A stretch of 64,000 nt of DNA. Source: Acidovorax sp. Leaf160 (GTDB lineage: Bacteria > Pseudomonadota > Gammaproteobacteria > Burkholderiales > Burkholderiaceae_C). The notes below the pieces were generated by a model, which saw nothing but the letters and a program-made list of their open reading frames with translations, did not search any database and had not been told where the DNA came from. Where the stretch lies: assembly GCF_001424265.1 (NCBI RefSeq), contig NZ_LMOV01000023.1:487416-551415 (forward strand). Direction: 5' to 3'. Position numbers and translations under genes: made by a program. This document shows positions 8,892-18,150 of the stretch, piece by piece (the stretch's first letter is position 1; every line of letters begins with the position of its first letter).

Positions 8892-9773
8892 ATGGAAAAA
8901 CGCGTTCTATTTCGCTCCGCGTGGTTGCCCTGGGTGCTTCTGGCACCCCAGCTGGTGGTCATCAGCGTCTTCTTCTTCTGGCCGGCCGGCCAGGCCCTGG
9001 TGCAGTCCTTCCAGATGCAGGACAGCTTCGGCTTCTCCAAGGAATGGGTGGGCTTCGACAACTTCCGGACGCTGTTCGAAGACCCGAGCTACCTGGCCTC
9101 TTTCAAGACCACGGCCTTCTTCTCCATCCTGGTGGCGGTCAGCGGCATCAGCCTGTCGCTGATCCTGGCCATCTTCGCCGACCGCATCATCAAGGGCGCG
9201 CTGGTCTACAAGACCGCCCTGTTGCTGCCCTATGCCGTGGCACCCGCCGTGGCCGGCGTGCTGTGGATGTTCATGTTCTCGCCCTCGCTGGGGGTGGTGG
9301 CGTACATGCTGCGCCAGTGGGGTTTCGACTGGAACCACATGCTCAATTCCGACCACGCCATGGCGCTGATCGTGATCGCGGCCGTGTGGAAGCAGATCTC
9401 CTACAACTTCCTCTTCTTCCTCGCGGGCCTGCAATCCATTCCGAAGTCGCTGATCGAGGCGGCCGCCATCGACGGTGCCGGCCCATGGCGCCGGTTCTGG
9501 AGCATCCAGTTCCCGCTGCTCTCGCCCACCACCTTCTTCCTGCTGGTGATCAACGTGGTGTATGCGTTCTTCGACACCTTCGCCATCGTGGACGCCACCA
9601 CCCAGGGCGGCCCCGGGCGCGACACGGCCATCCTGGTCTACAAGGTCTACCACGACGGCTTCAAGGCCATGGACATGGGCGGCTCGGCGGCCCAGTCGGT
9701 GGTGCTGATGGCCATCGTGGTGGTGCTCACCGTGGTGCAGTTCCGCTACGTCGAGAAGAAAGTGCAGTATTGA
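8892..9773 (+). CDS. ugpA: Glycerol-3-phosphate ABC transporter permease
   Basis: A 293-residue inner-membrane protein (E. coli UgpA has 295) with six predicted membrane segments. The cytoplasmic EAA loop [20 protein letters not shown] couples it to the ATPase UgpC. The N-terminus ([21 protein letters not shown]) is typical of MalF-type permeases. It pairs with UgpE to form the channel. It follows the attenuator after ugpB and is separated from ugpE by an unusually long 174-bp spacer. Confidence 0.95.
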   Translation: MEKRVLFRSAWLPWVLLAPQLVVISVFFFWPAGQALVQSFQMQDSFGFSKEWVGFDNFRTLFEDPSYLASFKTTAFFSILVAVSGISLSLILAIFADRIIKGALVYKTALLLPYAVAPAVAGVLWMFMFSPSLGVVAYMLRQWGFDWNHMLNSDHAMALIVIAAVWKQISYNFLFFLAGLQSIPKSLIEAAAIDGAGPWRRFWSIQFPLLSPTTFFLLVINVVYAFFDTFAIVDATTQGGPGRDTAILVYKVYHDGFKAMDMGGSAAQSVVLMAIVVVLTVVQFRYVEKKVQY

Positions 9774-9947
9774 TGCGACGACGACACCCCCCTGAGGCGC
9801 TGCGCGCCCTCTCCCCGCGCTCGCCGTGCTGTGCACGCCGGGCAGGGGCACGCAGCCCTCGCTGCGGGGCGGCCCTTGCTCGGCTGCCCTGGTCCAGGCC
9901 GTGCGGAGTTCGCAGGCTCCCGGCAATGCACACATCGGAAAACTCAA
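9774..9947 (+). repeat. Structured GC-rich spacer between ugpA and ugpE, possible intergenic repeat
   Basis: A 174-bp non-coding stretch inside an operon. It contains GGCGC/GCGCC pairing near 9797-9810 and the tight hairpin CGCAGC-CCTC-GCTGCG (9851-9866). Segments such as GGCGGCCCTTGCTCGG resemble intergenic repeats I recall from Comamonadaceae genomes. No second copy occurs in this window, so the repeat status rests on memory. Confidence 0.4.
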
Positions 9948-10799
9948 ATGGTTGAACGCAGTCCTTATCTCAAGCTCTTCTCGCACCTGATCATGGTGCT
10001 GGGCGTGATCATCGTCGGCTTCCCGCTGTACCTGGCGTTCGTGGCCTCCACCCACACCGCGCAGGACATCGTGCAGGCGCCCATGCCCCTGCTGCCCGGC
10101 AGCAACTTCTGGCAGACCTACCGCGAGACGCTGTTCGGCGGCGGCGGCGGCGCCGGCTCCACCGCGCCGGTGGCGCACATGATGTGGGTGAGCTTCGTCA
10201 CCGCCATGGTCATCACCGTGGGCAAGATCGCCATCTCGCTGCTGTCGGCCTTCGCCATCGTGTACTTCCGCTTTCCCTTCAAGGGCATCTGCTTCTGGCT
10301 GATCTTCATCACGCTGATGCTGCCGGTGGAAGTGCGCATCGGCCCGACCTACCAGGTGGTGTCCGATCTCGGCATGCTCAACAGCTACGCCGGCCTGACG
10401 GTGCCGCTGATCGCCTCGGCCACCGCCACGTTCCTGTTCCGCCAGTTCTTCCTGACGGTGCCGGACGAGCTGGTCGAAGCCGCCCGCGTGGATGGCGCCG
10501 GCCCGATGCGCTTCTTCAAGGACATCCTGGTGCCGCTGTCGCGCACCTCGATCGCGGCGCTCTTCGTGATCCAGTTCATCTACGGCTGGAACCAGTACCT
10601 GTGGCCCCTGTTGGTGACCACGTCGGAAGACATGTACCCCGTGGTGATCGGCATCAAACGCATGATCGCGGGCGGCGACGCCGGCAACGAGTGGAACATC
10701 GTCATGGCGACGGCCCTGCTGGCCATGCTGCCCCCCGCGTTCGTCGTGGTGTTCATGCAGCGCTGGTTCGTCAAGGGCCTGGTCGACACCGAAAAATAA
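9948..10799 (+). CDS. ugpE: Glycerol-3-phosphate ABC transporter permease
   Basis: A 283-residue MalG-type permease (E. coli UgpE has 281), predicted to have six membrane segments. The EAA loop EAARVDGAGPMRFFKDILVP is near residues 180-200. A Gly-rich stretch (LFGGGGGAGSTAPVAH) lies in the first periplasmic loop and is longer than usual. It forms the channel with UgpA. The ATG at 9948 gives a normal N-terminus (MVERSPYLKLFSHLIMVLGV). A palindromic repeat element fills the gap to ugpC. Confidence 0.95.
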   Translation: MVERSPYLKLFSHLIMVLGVIIVGFPLYLAFVASTHTAQDIVQAPMPLLPGSNFWQTYRETLFGGGGGAGSTAPVAHMMWVSFVTAMVITVGKIAISLLSAFAIVYFRFPFKGICFWLIFITLMLPVEVRIGPTYQVVSDLGMLNSYAGLTVPLIASATATFLFRQFFLTVPDELVEAARVDGAGPMRFFKDILVPLSRTSIAALFVIQFIYGWNQYLWPLLVTTSEDMYPVVIGIKRMIAGGDAGNEWNIVMATALLAMLPPAFVVVFMQRWFVKGLVDTEK

Positions 10800-10800
10800 G

Positions 10801-10858
10801 CATCAAAACCGCCGCCAGCGCTCGACAATTAAGCGCATGCAGCTACCAAATCAATAGC
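10801..10858 (-). repeat. Dispersed palindromic element, copy 2 (ugpE-ugpC gap)
   Basis: The core GCTAC-N7-ATAGC is at 10842-10858 and the tail, with an AGCGC motif, runs to lower coordinates. The element takes up nearly the whole 63-bp gap and ends four bases before the ugpC start codon, where the ribosome-binding site should be. Confidence 0.7.
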
Positions 10859-10862
10859 AATC

Positions 10863-11876
10863 ATGGCATCTCTCTCCCTTCGCAACATCATCAAGCGCTA
10901 CGGCGTGGGCCCCAAGGCCAACCAGGTCATCCACGGGGTGAGCGCTGAAATCCACGACGGCGAATTCGTCGTCATCGTCGGCCCTTCGGGCTGCGGCAAA
11001 TCGACGCTGCTGCGCATGGTCGCGGGCCTGGAGGAAATCTCCGGCGGCGAGCTGCGCATCGGCGACCGCGTGGTCAACGACCTCGAACCCGCGCAGCGCG
11101 ACATCGCCATGGTGTTCCAGAACTACGCGCTCTACCCGCACATGACGAACTTCGAGAACATGGCCTACGGCCTGAAGATCGCCAAGGTGCCCAAGGACGA
11201 GATCAAGGCGCGCGTGGACAAGGCCGCCAAGATCCTCGAGCTGGGCCACCTGCTCGAACGCAAGCCGCGCGAGCTGTCGGGCGGCCAGCGCCAGCGCGTC
11301 GCCATGGGCCGCGCCATCGTGCGCCAGCCCCAGGTCTTCCTGTTCGACGAGCCGCTCTCCAACCTGGACGCCAAGCTGCGCGCCCAGACCCGCCTGGAGA
11401 TCCAGAAGCTGCACCGCGAACTCGGCATCACCAGCCTGTTCGTCACCCACGACCAGGTCGAGGCCATGACGCTCGCGCAGCGCATGATCGTCATGAACGG
11501 CGGCGTGATGGAGCAGTTCGGCACGCCCGAGGAGGTCTATCACACGCCCGCATCCACCTTCGTGGCCAGCTTCATCGGCTCGCCGCCCATGAACCTGCTG
11601 AAGAACGCGCCGGGTGGCAAGGACGGCGCCATCATGGGCATCCGCCCCGAGCACCTGGACATCGGCCCGACCGGCAGTGGCGGCTGGCAGGTGCGCGTGG
11701 AAACGGTGGAACTGCTGGGCGCCGAGCGCCTGGTCTACGGCCGCCTGGGTGACGAGCAGCTGATCGTGCGCGTCGAGGAAGGCACGCACCACCCCGCCGC
11801 CGACGAGATCATCCACGTGACGCCGCGCGACGCGCGCCTGCATTGGTTCGACGCGGCAACGGGCAAGCGGATCTGA
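10863..11876 (+). CDS. ugpC: Glycerol-3-phosphate ABC transporter ATP-binding protein
   Basis: A 337-residue ATPase (E. coli UgpC has 356). Walker A GPSGCGKS is at residues 40-47, signature LSGGQRQR from 138, Walker B FLFDEP at 159-164, and the switch His is in VTHD near 197. The C-terminal ~100 residues form the TOBE/OB regulatory domain, ending with [12 protein letters not shown] and a final beta-rich part. It drives uptake by UgpAE. No Shine-Dalgarno sequence is seen because a repeat element occupies the upstream gap. Confidence 0.95.
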   Translation: MASLSLRNIIKRYGVGPKANQVIHGVSAEIHDGEFVVIVGPSGCGKSTLLRMVAGLEEISGGELRIGDRVVNDLEPAQRDIAMVFQNYALYPHMTNFENMAYGLKIAKVPKDEIKARVDKAAKILELGHLLERKPRELSGGQRQRVAMGRAIVRQPQVFLFDEPLSNLDAKLRAQTRLEIQKLHRELGITSLFVTHDQVEAMTLAQRMIVMNGGVMEQFGTPEEVYHTPASTFVASFIGSPPMNLLKNAPGGKDGAIMGIRPEHLDIGPTGSGGWQVRVETVELLGAERLVYGRLGDEQLIVRVEEGTHHPAADEIIHVTPRDARLHWFDAATGKRI

Positions 11877-11895
11877 CACCGCAAGCCGCCACCCC

Positions 11896-12243
11896 ATGAC
11901 GCAGCCGGCGATCAAGGCCACCATCCCCGTGCTGGCGTCGCTCGACCTGGCGGAGAGCGAGGCCTTCTACACCGGCTGCCTGGGCTTCGCCACCCGTGCG
12001 CGCCACGACGACTACCTGATCGTGGAGCGCGAGGGATGCGAGCTGCATTTCTGGCGGTGCAATGACCGCCACATCGCCCAGAACACCTCGTGCTACGTGC
12101 GCGGCGACACGCGCGCCCTGCATGCCGACTTCACCCGCCGCGGCCTGGCGCTCGCGCCCCCGCAGGACCGCGCGTGGGGCATGCGCGAGCTGTACGTGAT
12201 CGACCCGCACGGCAACCTGCTCAAGTTCGGCGAGGCGATCTGA
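11896..12243 (+). CDS. VOC-family (glyoxalase/bleomycin-resistance-like) protein
   Basis: A 115-residue single-module vicinal-oxygen-chelate protein. The beta-alpha-beta-beta-beta pattern starts with IPVLASLDLAESEAFYTGCLGF and ends with WGMRELYVIDPHGNLLKFGE, as in bleomycin-binding proteins. Such small proteins act as dimers and either bind hydrophobic antibiotics or catalyse metal-dependent reactions; no specific function can be assigned. It lies 19 bp after ugpC and 86 bp before ugpQ, so it is probably co-transcribed with the ugp genes. Confidence 0.82.
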   Translation: MTQPAIKATIPVLASLDLAESEAFYTGCLGFATRARHDDYLIVEREGCELHFWRCNDRHIAQNTSCYVRGDTRALHADFTRRGLALAPPQDRAWGMRELYVIDPHGNLLKFGEAI

Positions 12244-12329
12244 CGTTCCGTGCTGCTGTTGCCGCTACTGCTGTTGCTGCGGGCGTGGTGCTTGCCGCGC
12301 GCAGCGGCTTTCGTTGATGGTTCCCTGAC

Positions 12330-13094
12330 ATGACCTCCACCCTCCCCCCCGATCTCCCTTCCGGCTGGCCCTATCCGCGCTGGGTCGCCCATCGCGGCGC
12401 CGGCAAGCTGGCGCCGGAAAACACGCTGGCGGCGTTCCGCCTGGGCGCCGCGCACGGCTACCGCATGTTCGAGTGCGATGCCAAGCTCAGCGCGGACGGC
12501 GTGCCCTTCCTGATGCACGACGCCACGCTGGAGCGCACCACCAGCGGCCGCGGCACCGGCGGCGACCTGCCATGGAGCGACCTGGCCCGGCTGGACGCGG
12601 GCAGCTGGCATTCGCGCGCCTATGCGGGCGAGCCCTTGCCCACGCTGGACAACGCTGCCCGCTTTTGCATCGCCAACGGCTTTCTGCTGAACATCGAGAT
12701 CAAACCCACGCCGGGCACCGAGGAAGAGACCGGCCGGGTCGTCGCATCGCAGGCGGCGCGCCTCTGGCACGGCCAGGCCGTGCCGCCGCTGCTGACCTCC
12801 TTCAAGCCCGCCGCGCTGGCGGGTGCCCAGCGCGCCGCGCCGCAACTGCCGCGCGGCCTGCTGCTGGACAGCCTGACGCCGGGCTGGCTCGACACCGCCC
12901 TGCAGCTGGGCTGCGTCGCCATCGTCTGCAACCATGCGCTGTGGACGGCCGAACATGTCGCCGCCGTGCATGGCGCCGGCCTGCGCGCGCTGAGCTACAC
13001 CGTGAACGACGAGTGGGCCGCCCAGCGCCTGATCGACCTGGGCACCGACGGCATCATCACCGACCGCGTCGATCTGTTCAGCCCGGCGGGCTGA
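12330..13094 (+). CDS. ugpQ: Cytoplasmic glycerophosphodiester phosphodiesterase
   Basis: A 254-residue GDPD enzyme (E. coli UgpQ has 247). Catalytic and metal residues are visible: His21-Arg22 in AHRGAG, Glu30-Asn31 in APENT, Glu48 and Asp50 in FECDAKLS, and His63 in LMHDATLERT. The C-terminal LGTDGIITDRVDLF is also typical. It hydrolyses glycerophosphodiesters brought in by UgpBAEC to glycerol-3-phosphate and an alcohol. There is no signal peptide. It closes the Pho-box-controlled operon; a T-less 8-bp hairpin (13104-13130) follows the stop. Confidence 0.94.
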   Translation: MTSTLPPDLPSGWPYPRWVAHRGAGKLAPENTLAAFRLGAAHGYRMFECDAKLSADGVPFLMHDATLERTTSGRGTGGDLPWSDLARLDAGSWHSRAYAGEPLPTLDNAARFCIANGFLLNIEIKPTPGTEEETGRVVASQAARLWHGQAVPPLLTSFKPAALAGAQRAAPQLPRGLLLDSLTPGWLDTALQLGCVAIVCNHALWTAEHVAAVHGAGLRALSYTVNDEWAAQRLIDLGTDGIITDRVDLFSPAG

Positions 13095-13189
13095 CGGGGG
13101 GCCGCCCGCTGCCTGACGCGGCCAGCGGGCACGACAGACCCGGCTACAACTGTTCACCGGGGCGCGGCCAGTCACCGCACAATCCGCGG

Positions 13190-15928
13190 ATGATTTCGCC
13201 CCGTCCGCATCCTCAGTCTGCCCCCGCCGGCAGCGACCTTGCGAACCCGCGCCACCGCAGGTCGCCCGTGCCCTTCCCGCTGTCTTCGTCCAGCGCACCG
13301 GCCGTCTTGCCCGGTAGTGCCGGTGGCCGCCGCGCAGAGCCGGCCCCGTCCTGCCGGGCGGTGGCCGCTGGATCGCTGGACCCGTGGTGCGCCTGGCTGC
13401 TCGCGCTGGTCCTGGCGCTTGTGCTCGCAGCCTGGCCCGGCGGCACAGCCTGGGCGCAGAACCGGCAGGCCAGCCCGCCCGCGGCCGCCGCCAGCAGCCC
13501 GGCCGAGCCGCAGCTGCCCAGCATCGATCTGCTGCGCAAGCAGCTCGACGCCATTCCGCAGAAGCTGCCCGAAGACGACGACGGCCGCAAGCTGCTGGCC
13601 GAGGTCAACGCCATCGGCACGGCCGCCGAGCAGGTGGCCAACCGCCGCACGGAAGAGCTGGCCGACATCGATTCCCGCCTTTCCGGCCTGGGCCCCGCGC
13701 CCGAGAAAGGCGCCCCGGCCGATGCGCCCGACGTGGCCGAGCAGCGCGCGGGCCTGTCCAAGCAGCGCAGCGCCGTCGATTCCGACCTGAAGCTCGCCCG
13801 CCTCATCATGGTCGATGCCCAGCAGCGCGGCACCGACCTCATTCGCCAGCGGCGCGAGCAGTTCCAGGCCGCGCTGACCACGCGCGTCGATTCCCCCCTG
13901 GGCCGCGTCTACTGGCGCAATCTGCGCGCCTCGCTGCCCGGCGACTCGGCACGGCTGGGTTCGCTGGCGGACGAATTGCGCGCCGCCGTGCGCACCGCGC
14001 TGCAGTCCGACCGCCGCTCCGCCTTCCTCGGGGGGCTGGTCGGCGCGCTGCTGCTGGCCATCGCCGGCACCTGGATCGCCGAGCGCGTGCTGCTGCGGCT
14101 GGTGCCGGCCAAGCTGCCGGGTGGGCGGCTGCGCCGCTCGCTGCTGGCGGCGGCATCGGTGGTGGTGCATGCCCTGTTGATCGGCCTGGCCGCGCAGTGG
14201 GCCTGGAGCGCGCTCGACACGGCCGCGGATCTGGGCGAGCGGCTGCAGGAGCTGGCCGAGTCCAGCGTGCAGATGGCGACCTTTGCCGCCGTGGTGATCG
14301 CGCTCGGCCACGCCCTGCTGTCGCGCAAGCGCAGCTCCTGGCGGCTCACGGGCATCTCGGACAACCTGGCCACCCAGCTCAGCCCCTATCCCTGGCTGAT
14401 CGGCATCGTCGCCGCCGCCAGCGGTCTGATCACCCAGATCAACAGCATCGTGGGCGCGAGCCTCACGGCCGAGGTGACGGTGCACGTGGTGTCCGCCCTG
14501 CTGGTGTCGGCCCTGGTGGCGATGGCGCTGCGCCACCTGCGCGCGCCTTCCGCCGCGCGCCACGCCGCCGCACAGGCGCACGCGGGCGAGGCCGCCGGAA
14601 CCCCGGCGGCCGACGCTGCCGCCGCGCCAGATGCCACCGGCGCCGCGGCGCCCCGCTCGCCCTGGGTCGGCCTGCTGGTGGCCTGCGCCACGCTGGCCAC
14701 CGTGGTCACGGCCATCCTGGTGGCCATCGGCTACGTGGCGCTGGCCGGCACGCTGGCGCGGCAGATGGTCTGGACCGGAGTGGTGTTCGCCGTGACCTAC
14801 CTGGCTTTCCAGCTGGTGGACGACGCCTGCGAGGCCCTGCTGTCGTCGCGGGGCGGCTTCGGCGGGCGGCTGCACAAGGTCATGGGCATGGACGCGCGGC
14901 TGCTGGACCAGGCCGCCGTGCTGGTGTCCGGCGTGCTGCGCGTGGCGCTCTTCTTCTACATGCTGATCGCGCTGATGGCGCCCTTCGGCACCGGGCCGGA
15001 CGAAGTCTTCCGGCGCGGCACCAACGCCGACCACAGCCTGAAGGTGGGCGAATTCACCATGGCGCCGCAGGCGCTGCTGACCGCGCTGGCCGTGGTGGTG
15101 GCCGGCTTCGTGATGATCCGCATCGTCAAGCGCTGGCTGAGCGACCGCTACTTCCCCAGCACGTCGCTGGAGCCGGGCATGCGCAGCTCCATCACCACGC
15201 TGCTGGGCTATGTGGGCGGCGTCGTCGTCATCGCCGTGGCGCTGGCGGGCCTGGGCATCAGCGTGGAGCGCATCGCCTGGGTGGCGAGCGCGCTGTCGGT
15301 GGGCATCGGCTTCGGGCTGCAGGCCATCGTGCAGAACTTCATCTCGGGCCTGATCCTGCTGGCCGAGCGGCCGGTGAAGGTGGGCGACTGGGTGGTGCTG
15401 GGCACCACCGAGGGCGACGTGCGCCGCGTGAACGTGCGCGCCACCGAGATCCAGCTGGGCGACCGCTCTACCGTGATCGTGCCCAATTCGGAATTCATCA
15501 CCAAGACCGTGCGCAACATGACGCTGACCGGCGCGCCGGGGCGGGTGCTGCTGCGCCTGCCCGCCCCGCTGGACGTGGACGCAAAGCGCATGCGCGAGAT
15601 CATCCTGGCCGCGCTCACCGCGCACGAAGGCATCCTGGACACCCCCGAACCCATCGTGCAGCTGGAAGACATCGTGAGCGGCACGCTCACCTTCCTGGCG
15701 ATCGGCTACGTGAGCAACCCGCGCAATGCGGGCGGCGTGAAGAGCGACCTGCTGTTCTCGATCCTCGAATCGCTGCGCGCCGCCGGCCTGGCCCTGTCGC
15801 CACCGGCATCGACCAGCGTGGCGCCCCACGCTCCCGCAGCGCCGGCACCGGCCGCCGCGCCCGCCCTGCCGACGGTGGCGGTGCCCCAACCGCAAGCCGC
15901 GGTGGGCGGCGCGTCGAACGCTACATAA
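13190..15928 (+). CDS. Large MscS-family mechanosensitive channel (DUF3772 + MscS)
   Basis: A 912-residue protein. An N-terminal segment around residues 65-85 (WLLALVLALVLAAWPGGTAWAQ) looks like a signal peptide or anchor. It is followed by a helical periplasmic domain of the DUF3772 type (about 100-265), several membrane helices, and the MscS core. The core shows the pore helix LSVGIGFGLQAIVQNFISGL, the beta domain (VKVGDWVVLGTTEGDVRRVNVRAT) and VIVPNSEF. It should act in osmotic downshock protection. The ATG at 13190 leaves a long, arginine-rich leader, so a later start is possible. The last codons and the TAA fall in a palindromic repeat. Confidence 0.87.
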   Translation: MISPRPHPQSAPAGSDLANPRHRRSPVPFPLSSSSAPAVLPGSAGGRRAEPAPSCRAVAAGSLDPWCAWLLALVLALVLAAWPGGTAWAQNRQASPPAAAASSPAEPQLPSIDLLRKQLDAIPQKLPEDDDGRKLLAEVNAIGTAAEQVANRRTEELADIDSRLSGLGPAPEKGAPADAPDVAEQRAGLSKQRSAVDSDLKLARLIMVDAQQRGTDLIRQRREQFQAALTTRVDSPLGRVYWRNLRASLPGDSARLGSLADELRAAVRTALQSDRRSAFLGGLVGALLLAIAGTWIAERVLLRLVPAKLPGGRLRRSLLAAASVVVHALLIGLAAQWAWSALDTAADLGERLQELAESSVQMATFAAVVIALGHALLSRKRSSWRLTGISDNLATQLSPYPWLIGIVAAASGLITQINSIVGASLTAEVTVHVVSALLVSALVAMALRHLRAPSAARHAAAQAHAGEAAGTPAADAAAAPDATGAAAPRSPWVGLLVACATLATVVTAILVAIGYVALAGTLARQMVWTGVVFAVTYLAFQLVDDACEALLSSRGGFGGRLHKVMGMDARLLDQAAVLVSGVLRVALFFYMLIALMAPFGTGPDEVFRRGTNADHSLKVGEFTMAPQALLTALAVVVAGFVMIRIVKRWLSDRYFPSTSLEPGMRSSITTLLGYVGGVVVIAVALAGLGISVERIAWVASALSVGIGFGLQAIVQNFISGLILLAERPVKVGDWVVLGTTEGDVRRVNVRATEIQLGDRSTVIVPNSEFITKTVRNMTLTGAPGRVLLRLPAPLDVDAKRMREIILAALTAHEGILDTPEPIVQLEDIVSGTLTFLAIGYVSNPRNAGGVKSDLLFSILESLRAAGLALSPPASTSVAPHAPAAPAPAAAPALPTVAVPQPQAAVGGASNAT

Positions 15929-15983
15929 TTAATAGCTACCAGCGCATGATGGACAAGCGCTGGAGGGCTGAAAGGCCTCCAAC
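15920..15983 (+). repeat. Dispersed palindromic element, copy 3 (over the MscS stop codon)
   Basis: The core GCTAC-N7-ATAGC is at 15920-15936, with a tail to higher coordinates in which AGCGC and GCGCT can pair. The channel gene ends at 15928, so its last two sense codons and TAA lie inside the element. Confidence 0.7.
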
Positions 15984-16004
15984 CCCCGTCCAGACGCCCG
16001 GCGC

Positions 16005-16970
16005 TCAGTCCAGCTTGGCGCCGGACTGCTTGACCGCAGTCGCCCAGCGCGGCATCTCCGCCGCCAGGAAGCCCGCGAACGCATCGGCGCCGAGGAAGGC
16101 CGGGTCGGCGCCCTGCGACACCATCCGGTCGCGCACCTCGGGCAGCTGCATCACCTGGCCGAAGGCATCGCTCAGCTTGGCGACCACGTCCTTGGGCACG
16201 CCGGCCGGCGCGAGGAAGCCGTAGAAGCCCACCACCTCGAAGTTCTTCAGCCCGCTCTCGATGGCCGTGGGCACGTCGGGCAGCGCCGGGTTGCGCTGGC
16301 GGCTGGTGACGGCCAGTGCCCGCACCTTGCCCTGCTTGTGATAGCTGGCGGCCTGCGGAATGCTCTCGGCCATGAACTGCACCTGCCCGCCCATCAGGTC
16401 GGTGAAGGCCGGCGCGCTGCCCCGGTACGGGATGTGCACCAGGTAGAGGCCCGTCGCTGTCTTGAACATCTCCGGCACCAGGTGGCTGATGCCGCCGTTG
16501 CCGGCCGAGCCGAAATTCACCTTGCCCGGCCGCTCCTTGGCATAGGCGATGAATTCCGGCAGCGTCTTCGCCGGCAGCGCCGGGTTCACCAGCAGCGCCA
16601 GCGGCTGCATGGCGGTGCGGGCGATGGGCGTGAAGTCCTTCAGCGTCGAATACGGCAGGCGGCTGTACAGCGCCGGGTTGATGACCATCACGCCCGTGTT
16701 GGCCAGCATCAGCGTGTGGCCGTCGGGCGGGGCCTTCATCACGTCCTGCGCACCCACCGTGCCGCCCGCGCCGGACTTGTAATCGACCACCACCGGCTGG
16801 CCCAGCACGGCCTGCAGCTTGTCGGTGAGCAGCCGCGCATGCTGGTCCAGCGGGCCACCGGGCGGAAAGCCGACAACGATGCGGATGGGCTTGGACGGAA
16901 AGGCCTGGGCGAAGGCGCCCAGGGACAGGCAGGTCAAGGCAGCGGTGGCGAGCCAGTGGCGAAGGCGCAT
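16005..16970 (-). CDS. Bug/TctC-family solute-binding protein
   Basis: A 321-residue secreted protein with signal peptide MRLRHWLATAALTCLSLGAFAQ, and AAGGAGA upstream of the ATG. Family landmarks are VGFPPGGPLDQHARLL, YKSGAGGTVGAQDV and IPYRGSAPAFTDLMGG. It should bind a carboxylate in the periplasm. It stands alone, convergent with the MscS gene, with no enzyme, regulator or membrane partner next to it. It is one of three such receptors in the window, in line with the Bug expansion in Comamonadaceae and Bordetella. Confidence 0.9.
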   Translation of the reverse strand: MRLRHWLATAALTCLSLGAFAQAFPSKPIRIVVGFPPGGPLDQHARLLTDKLQAVLGQPVVVDYKSGAGGTVGAQDVMKAPPDGHTLMLANTGVMVINPALYSRLPYSTLKDFTPIARTAMQPLALLVNPALPAKTLPEFIAYAKERPGKVNFGSAGNGGISHLVPEMFKTATGLYLVHIPYRGSAPAFTDLMGGQVQFMAESIPQAASYHKQGKVRALAVTSRQRNPALPDVPTAIESGLKNFEVVGFYGFLAPAGVPKDVVAKLSDAFGQVMQLPEVRDRMVSQGADPAFLGADAFAGFLAAEMPRWATAVKQSGAKLD

Positions 16971-17086
16971 GCGGGGGTCTCCTTGTGCGAATGCTGGAAT
17001 GAAAGAACCCGAGCTTAGGCCGGCGGCAGGGGCTTGACACGGGGCCTTACCCGCAGGATGCGCGGTGCGCACTCTCACGCGCTAGT

Positions 17087-17872
17087 TCAGGAAAACGCCT
17101 GCCAGAGATCCGTGCTGAGAAACCAGGGGTTGATGCGACTGGAGACGAGCTTGATAGTGTCGAAGTCGGTGACCTCGGCAAGCAACTTATGCCTCGAACC
17201 GGAGTTGTCGAAGATATAGGCTCGGTGGGCGACCTTGCACGCCTGTGTCATCAGGGCAATCGATTTGTGGTATCGCTCGACCACCTTGCCGGCATCGACG
17301 GGATGCCCGCCCTGGAGCACGCGCCGATGCACGCGGTCAATATTGATGTCCGGGTCGTCCGTGGCAACGAAATAGAAATAAACACGGTAGCCGCTCGCCC
17401 GCGCCTGCTTCATGATGCCAATCTTGGATGGATGGGACATCACGGTTTCGAAGGTGAACGTCTGTCCTGCTGCCAGGAGTTGCTGCCGCACCGCTTCGGC
17501 CAGCGCGGCAGCCAGATACGAGTCATGCGGTCCGGGCACATGGAGCGCCATGCTGTCATCCAGCGTCATGCCGCTGCGCAGTGCTCTCAGATTCAGCCTG
17601 TGCCCCAGGCCGGACGTGGTGAGACTGCGCAGAACGCTCTCCAACACGCTTGCGGGCCTGCCAGAAATCCCTAGGGCAGCCAGGCTCAGCGTGCCCTCCG
17701 TGATCCGCAGTTCGCGCTCCATGTCGTCGGCGTTGACGAACGCTCCGATCCACTCAGGCTTCAGTTCTGACTTGATCGTGCTTTTGCCGGACCCGTTAGG
17801 CCCCGCAAGAATGCGAAGGCGAGGCTGAGCAGGCTGCGCCAGGTGAGGGGAACGCGTGGCTGCCGAGGACAT
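17087..17872 (-). CDS. Zeta-toxin-like P-loop kinase
   Basis: A protein of 261 residues from the ATG, or 270 from a TTG at 17899 that would overlap the upstream gene's stop as TTGA. The Walker A motif is AGPNGSGKST, followed by VNADDMERELR, ETVMSHPSK, and late basic residues (VHRRVLQGGHPV, ERYHKS). This layout is that of zeta-toxin/UDP-N-acetylglucosamine kinase-like proteins. Composition is less GC-rich than the flanks, and the pair sits between an orphan Bug gene and hemA, suggesting acquisition. Known zeta toxins phosphorylate UDP-GlcNAc and block cell-wall synthesis; whether this one does so is inference. Confidence 0.72.
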   Translation of the reverse strand: MSSAATRSPHLAQPAQPRLRILAGPNGSGKSTIKSELKPEWIGAFVNADDMERELRITEGTLSLAALGISGRPASVLESVLRSLTTSGLGHRLNLRALRSGMTLDDSMALHVPGPHDSYLAAALAEAVRQQLLAAGQTFTFETVMSHPSKIGIMKQARASGYRVYFYFVATDDPDINIDRVHRRVLQGGHPVDAGKVVERYHKSIALMTQACKVAHRAYIFDNSGSRHKLLAEVTDFDTIKLVSSRINPWFLSTDLWQAFS

Positions 17873-17895
17873 CGCTGCGATGCTCGGGCGTCGCG

Positions 17896-18150
17896 TCAAC
17901 TGCTGCGCTTGAGCACCGTGCCGGGTTTGACGCGTTTACCCAGCGCAAGTGTCTTGATGAGGATCACGCTGCCATCTCGCTTGCGCTCCACCACCTGACC
18001 GTTACTCGTCTTCACGATCACCGCGCCCGTCTGCTCCAATGTCGTCCGGTAGGCTTGGTGGCCGGCCTTTGCAGCCAACTCGGGGATACGCTGCTCGGCC
18101 ATTTGCATGCCTCGCTCGGTAAGTACCCTTCGTACGGAACCCGTAGACAT
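17896..18150 (-). CDS. Small protein upstream of the zeta-like kinase, probable antitoxin
   Basis: An 84-residue basic protein (88 residues from an earlier ATG at 18162). The N-terminal half is helical (VRRVLTERGMQMAEQRIPEL). The C-terminal half is beta-rich (GAVIVKTSNGQVVERKRDGSVILI). Its stop overlaps the TTG of the kinase gene by four bases, the tight coupling expected of a toxin-antitoxin pair with the antitoxin first. It is not recognisable as epsilon or PezA antitoxin, since no helix-turn-helix is seen. Function is inferred from position alone. Confidence 0.6.
   Translation of the reverse strand: MSTGSVRRVLTERGMQMAEQRIPELAAKAGHQAYRTTLEQTGAVIVKTSNGQVVERKRDGSVILIKTLALGKRVKPGTVLKRSS

Noticed and set aside
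8907-10178. A 423-codon minus-strand frame across ugpA and ugpE
   Set aside because: It crosses two clear permease genes and an intergenic spacer in antisense; composition is low-complexity.
12473-13189. N-terminal extension of the MscS-family protein through ugpQ
   Set aside because: It is an out-of-frame shadow of ugpQ; a start after the ugpQ stop gives a normal protein.
13172-15895. A 907-codon open frame on the minus strand
   Set aside because: Antisense shadow of the MscS-family gene, with low-complexity HRQ/GQ-rich translation.
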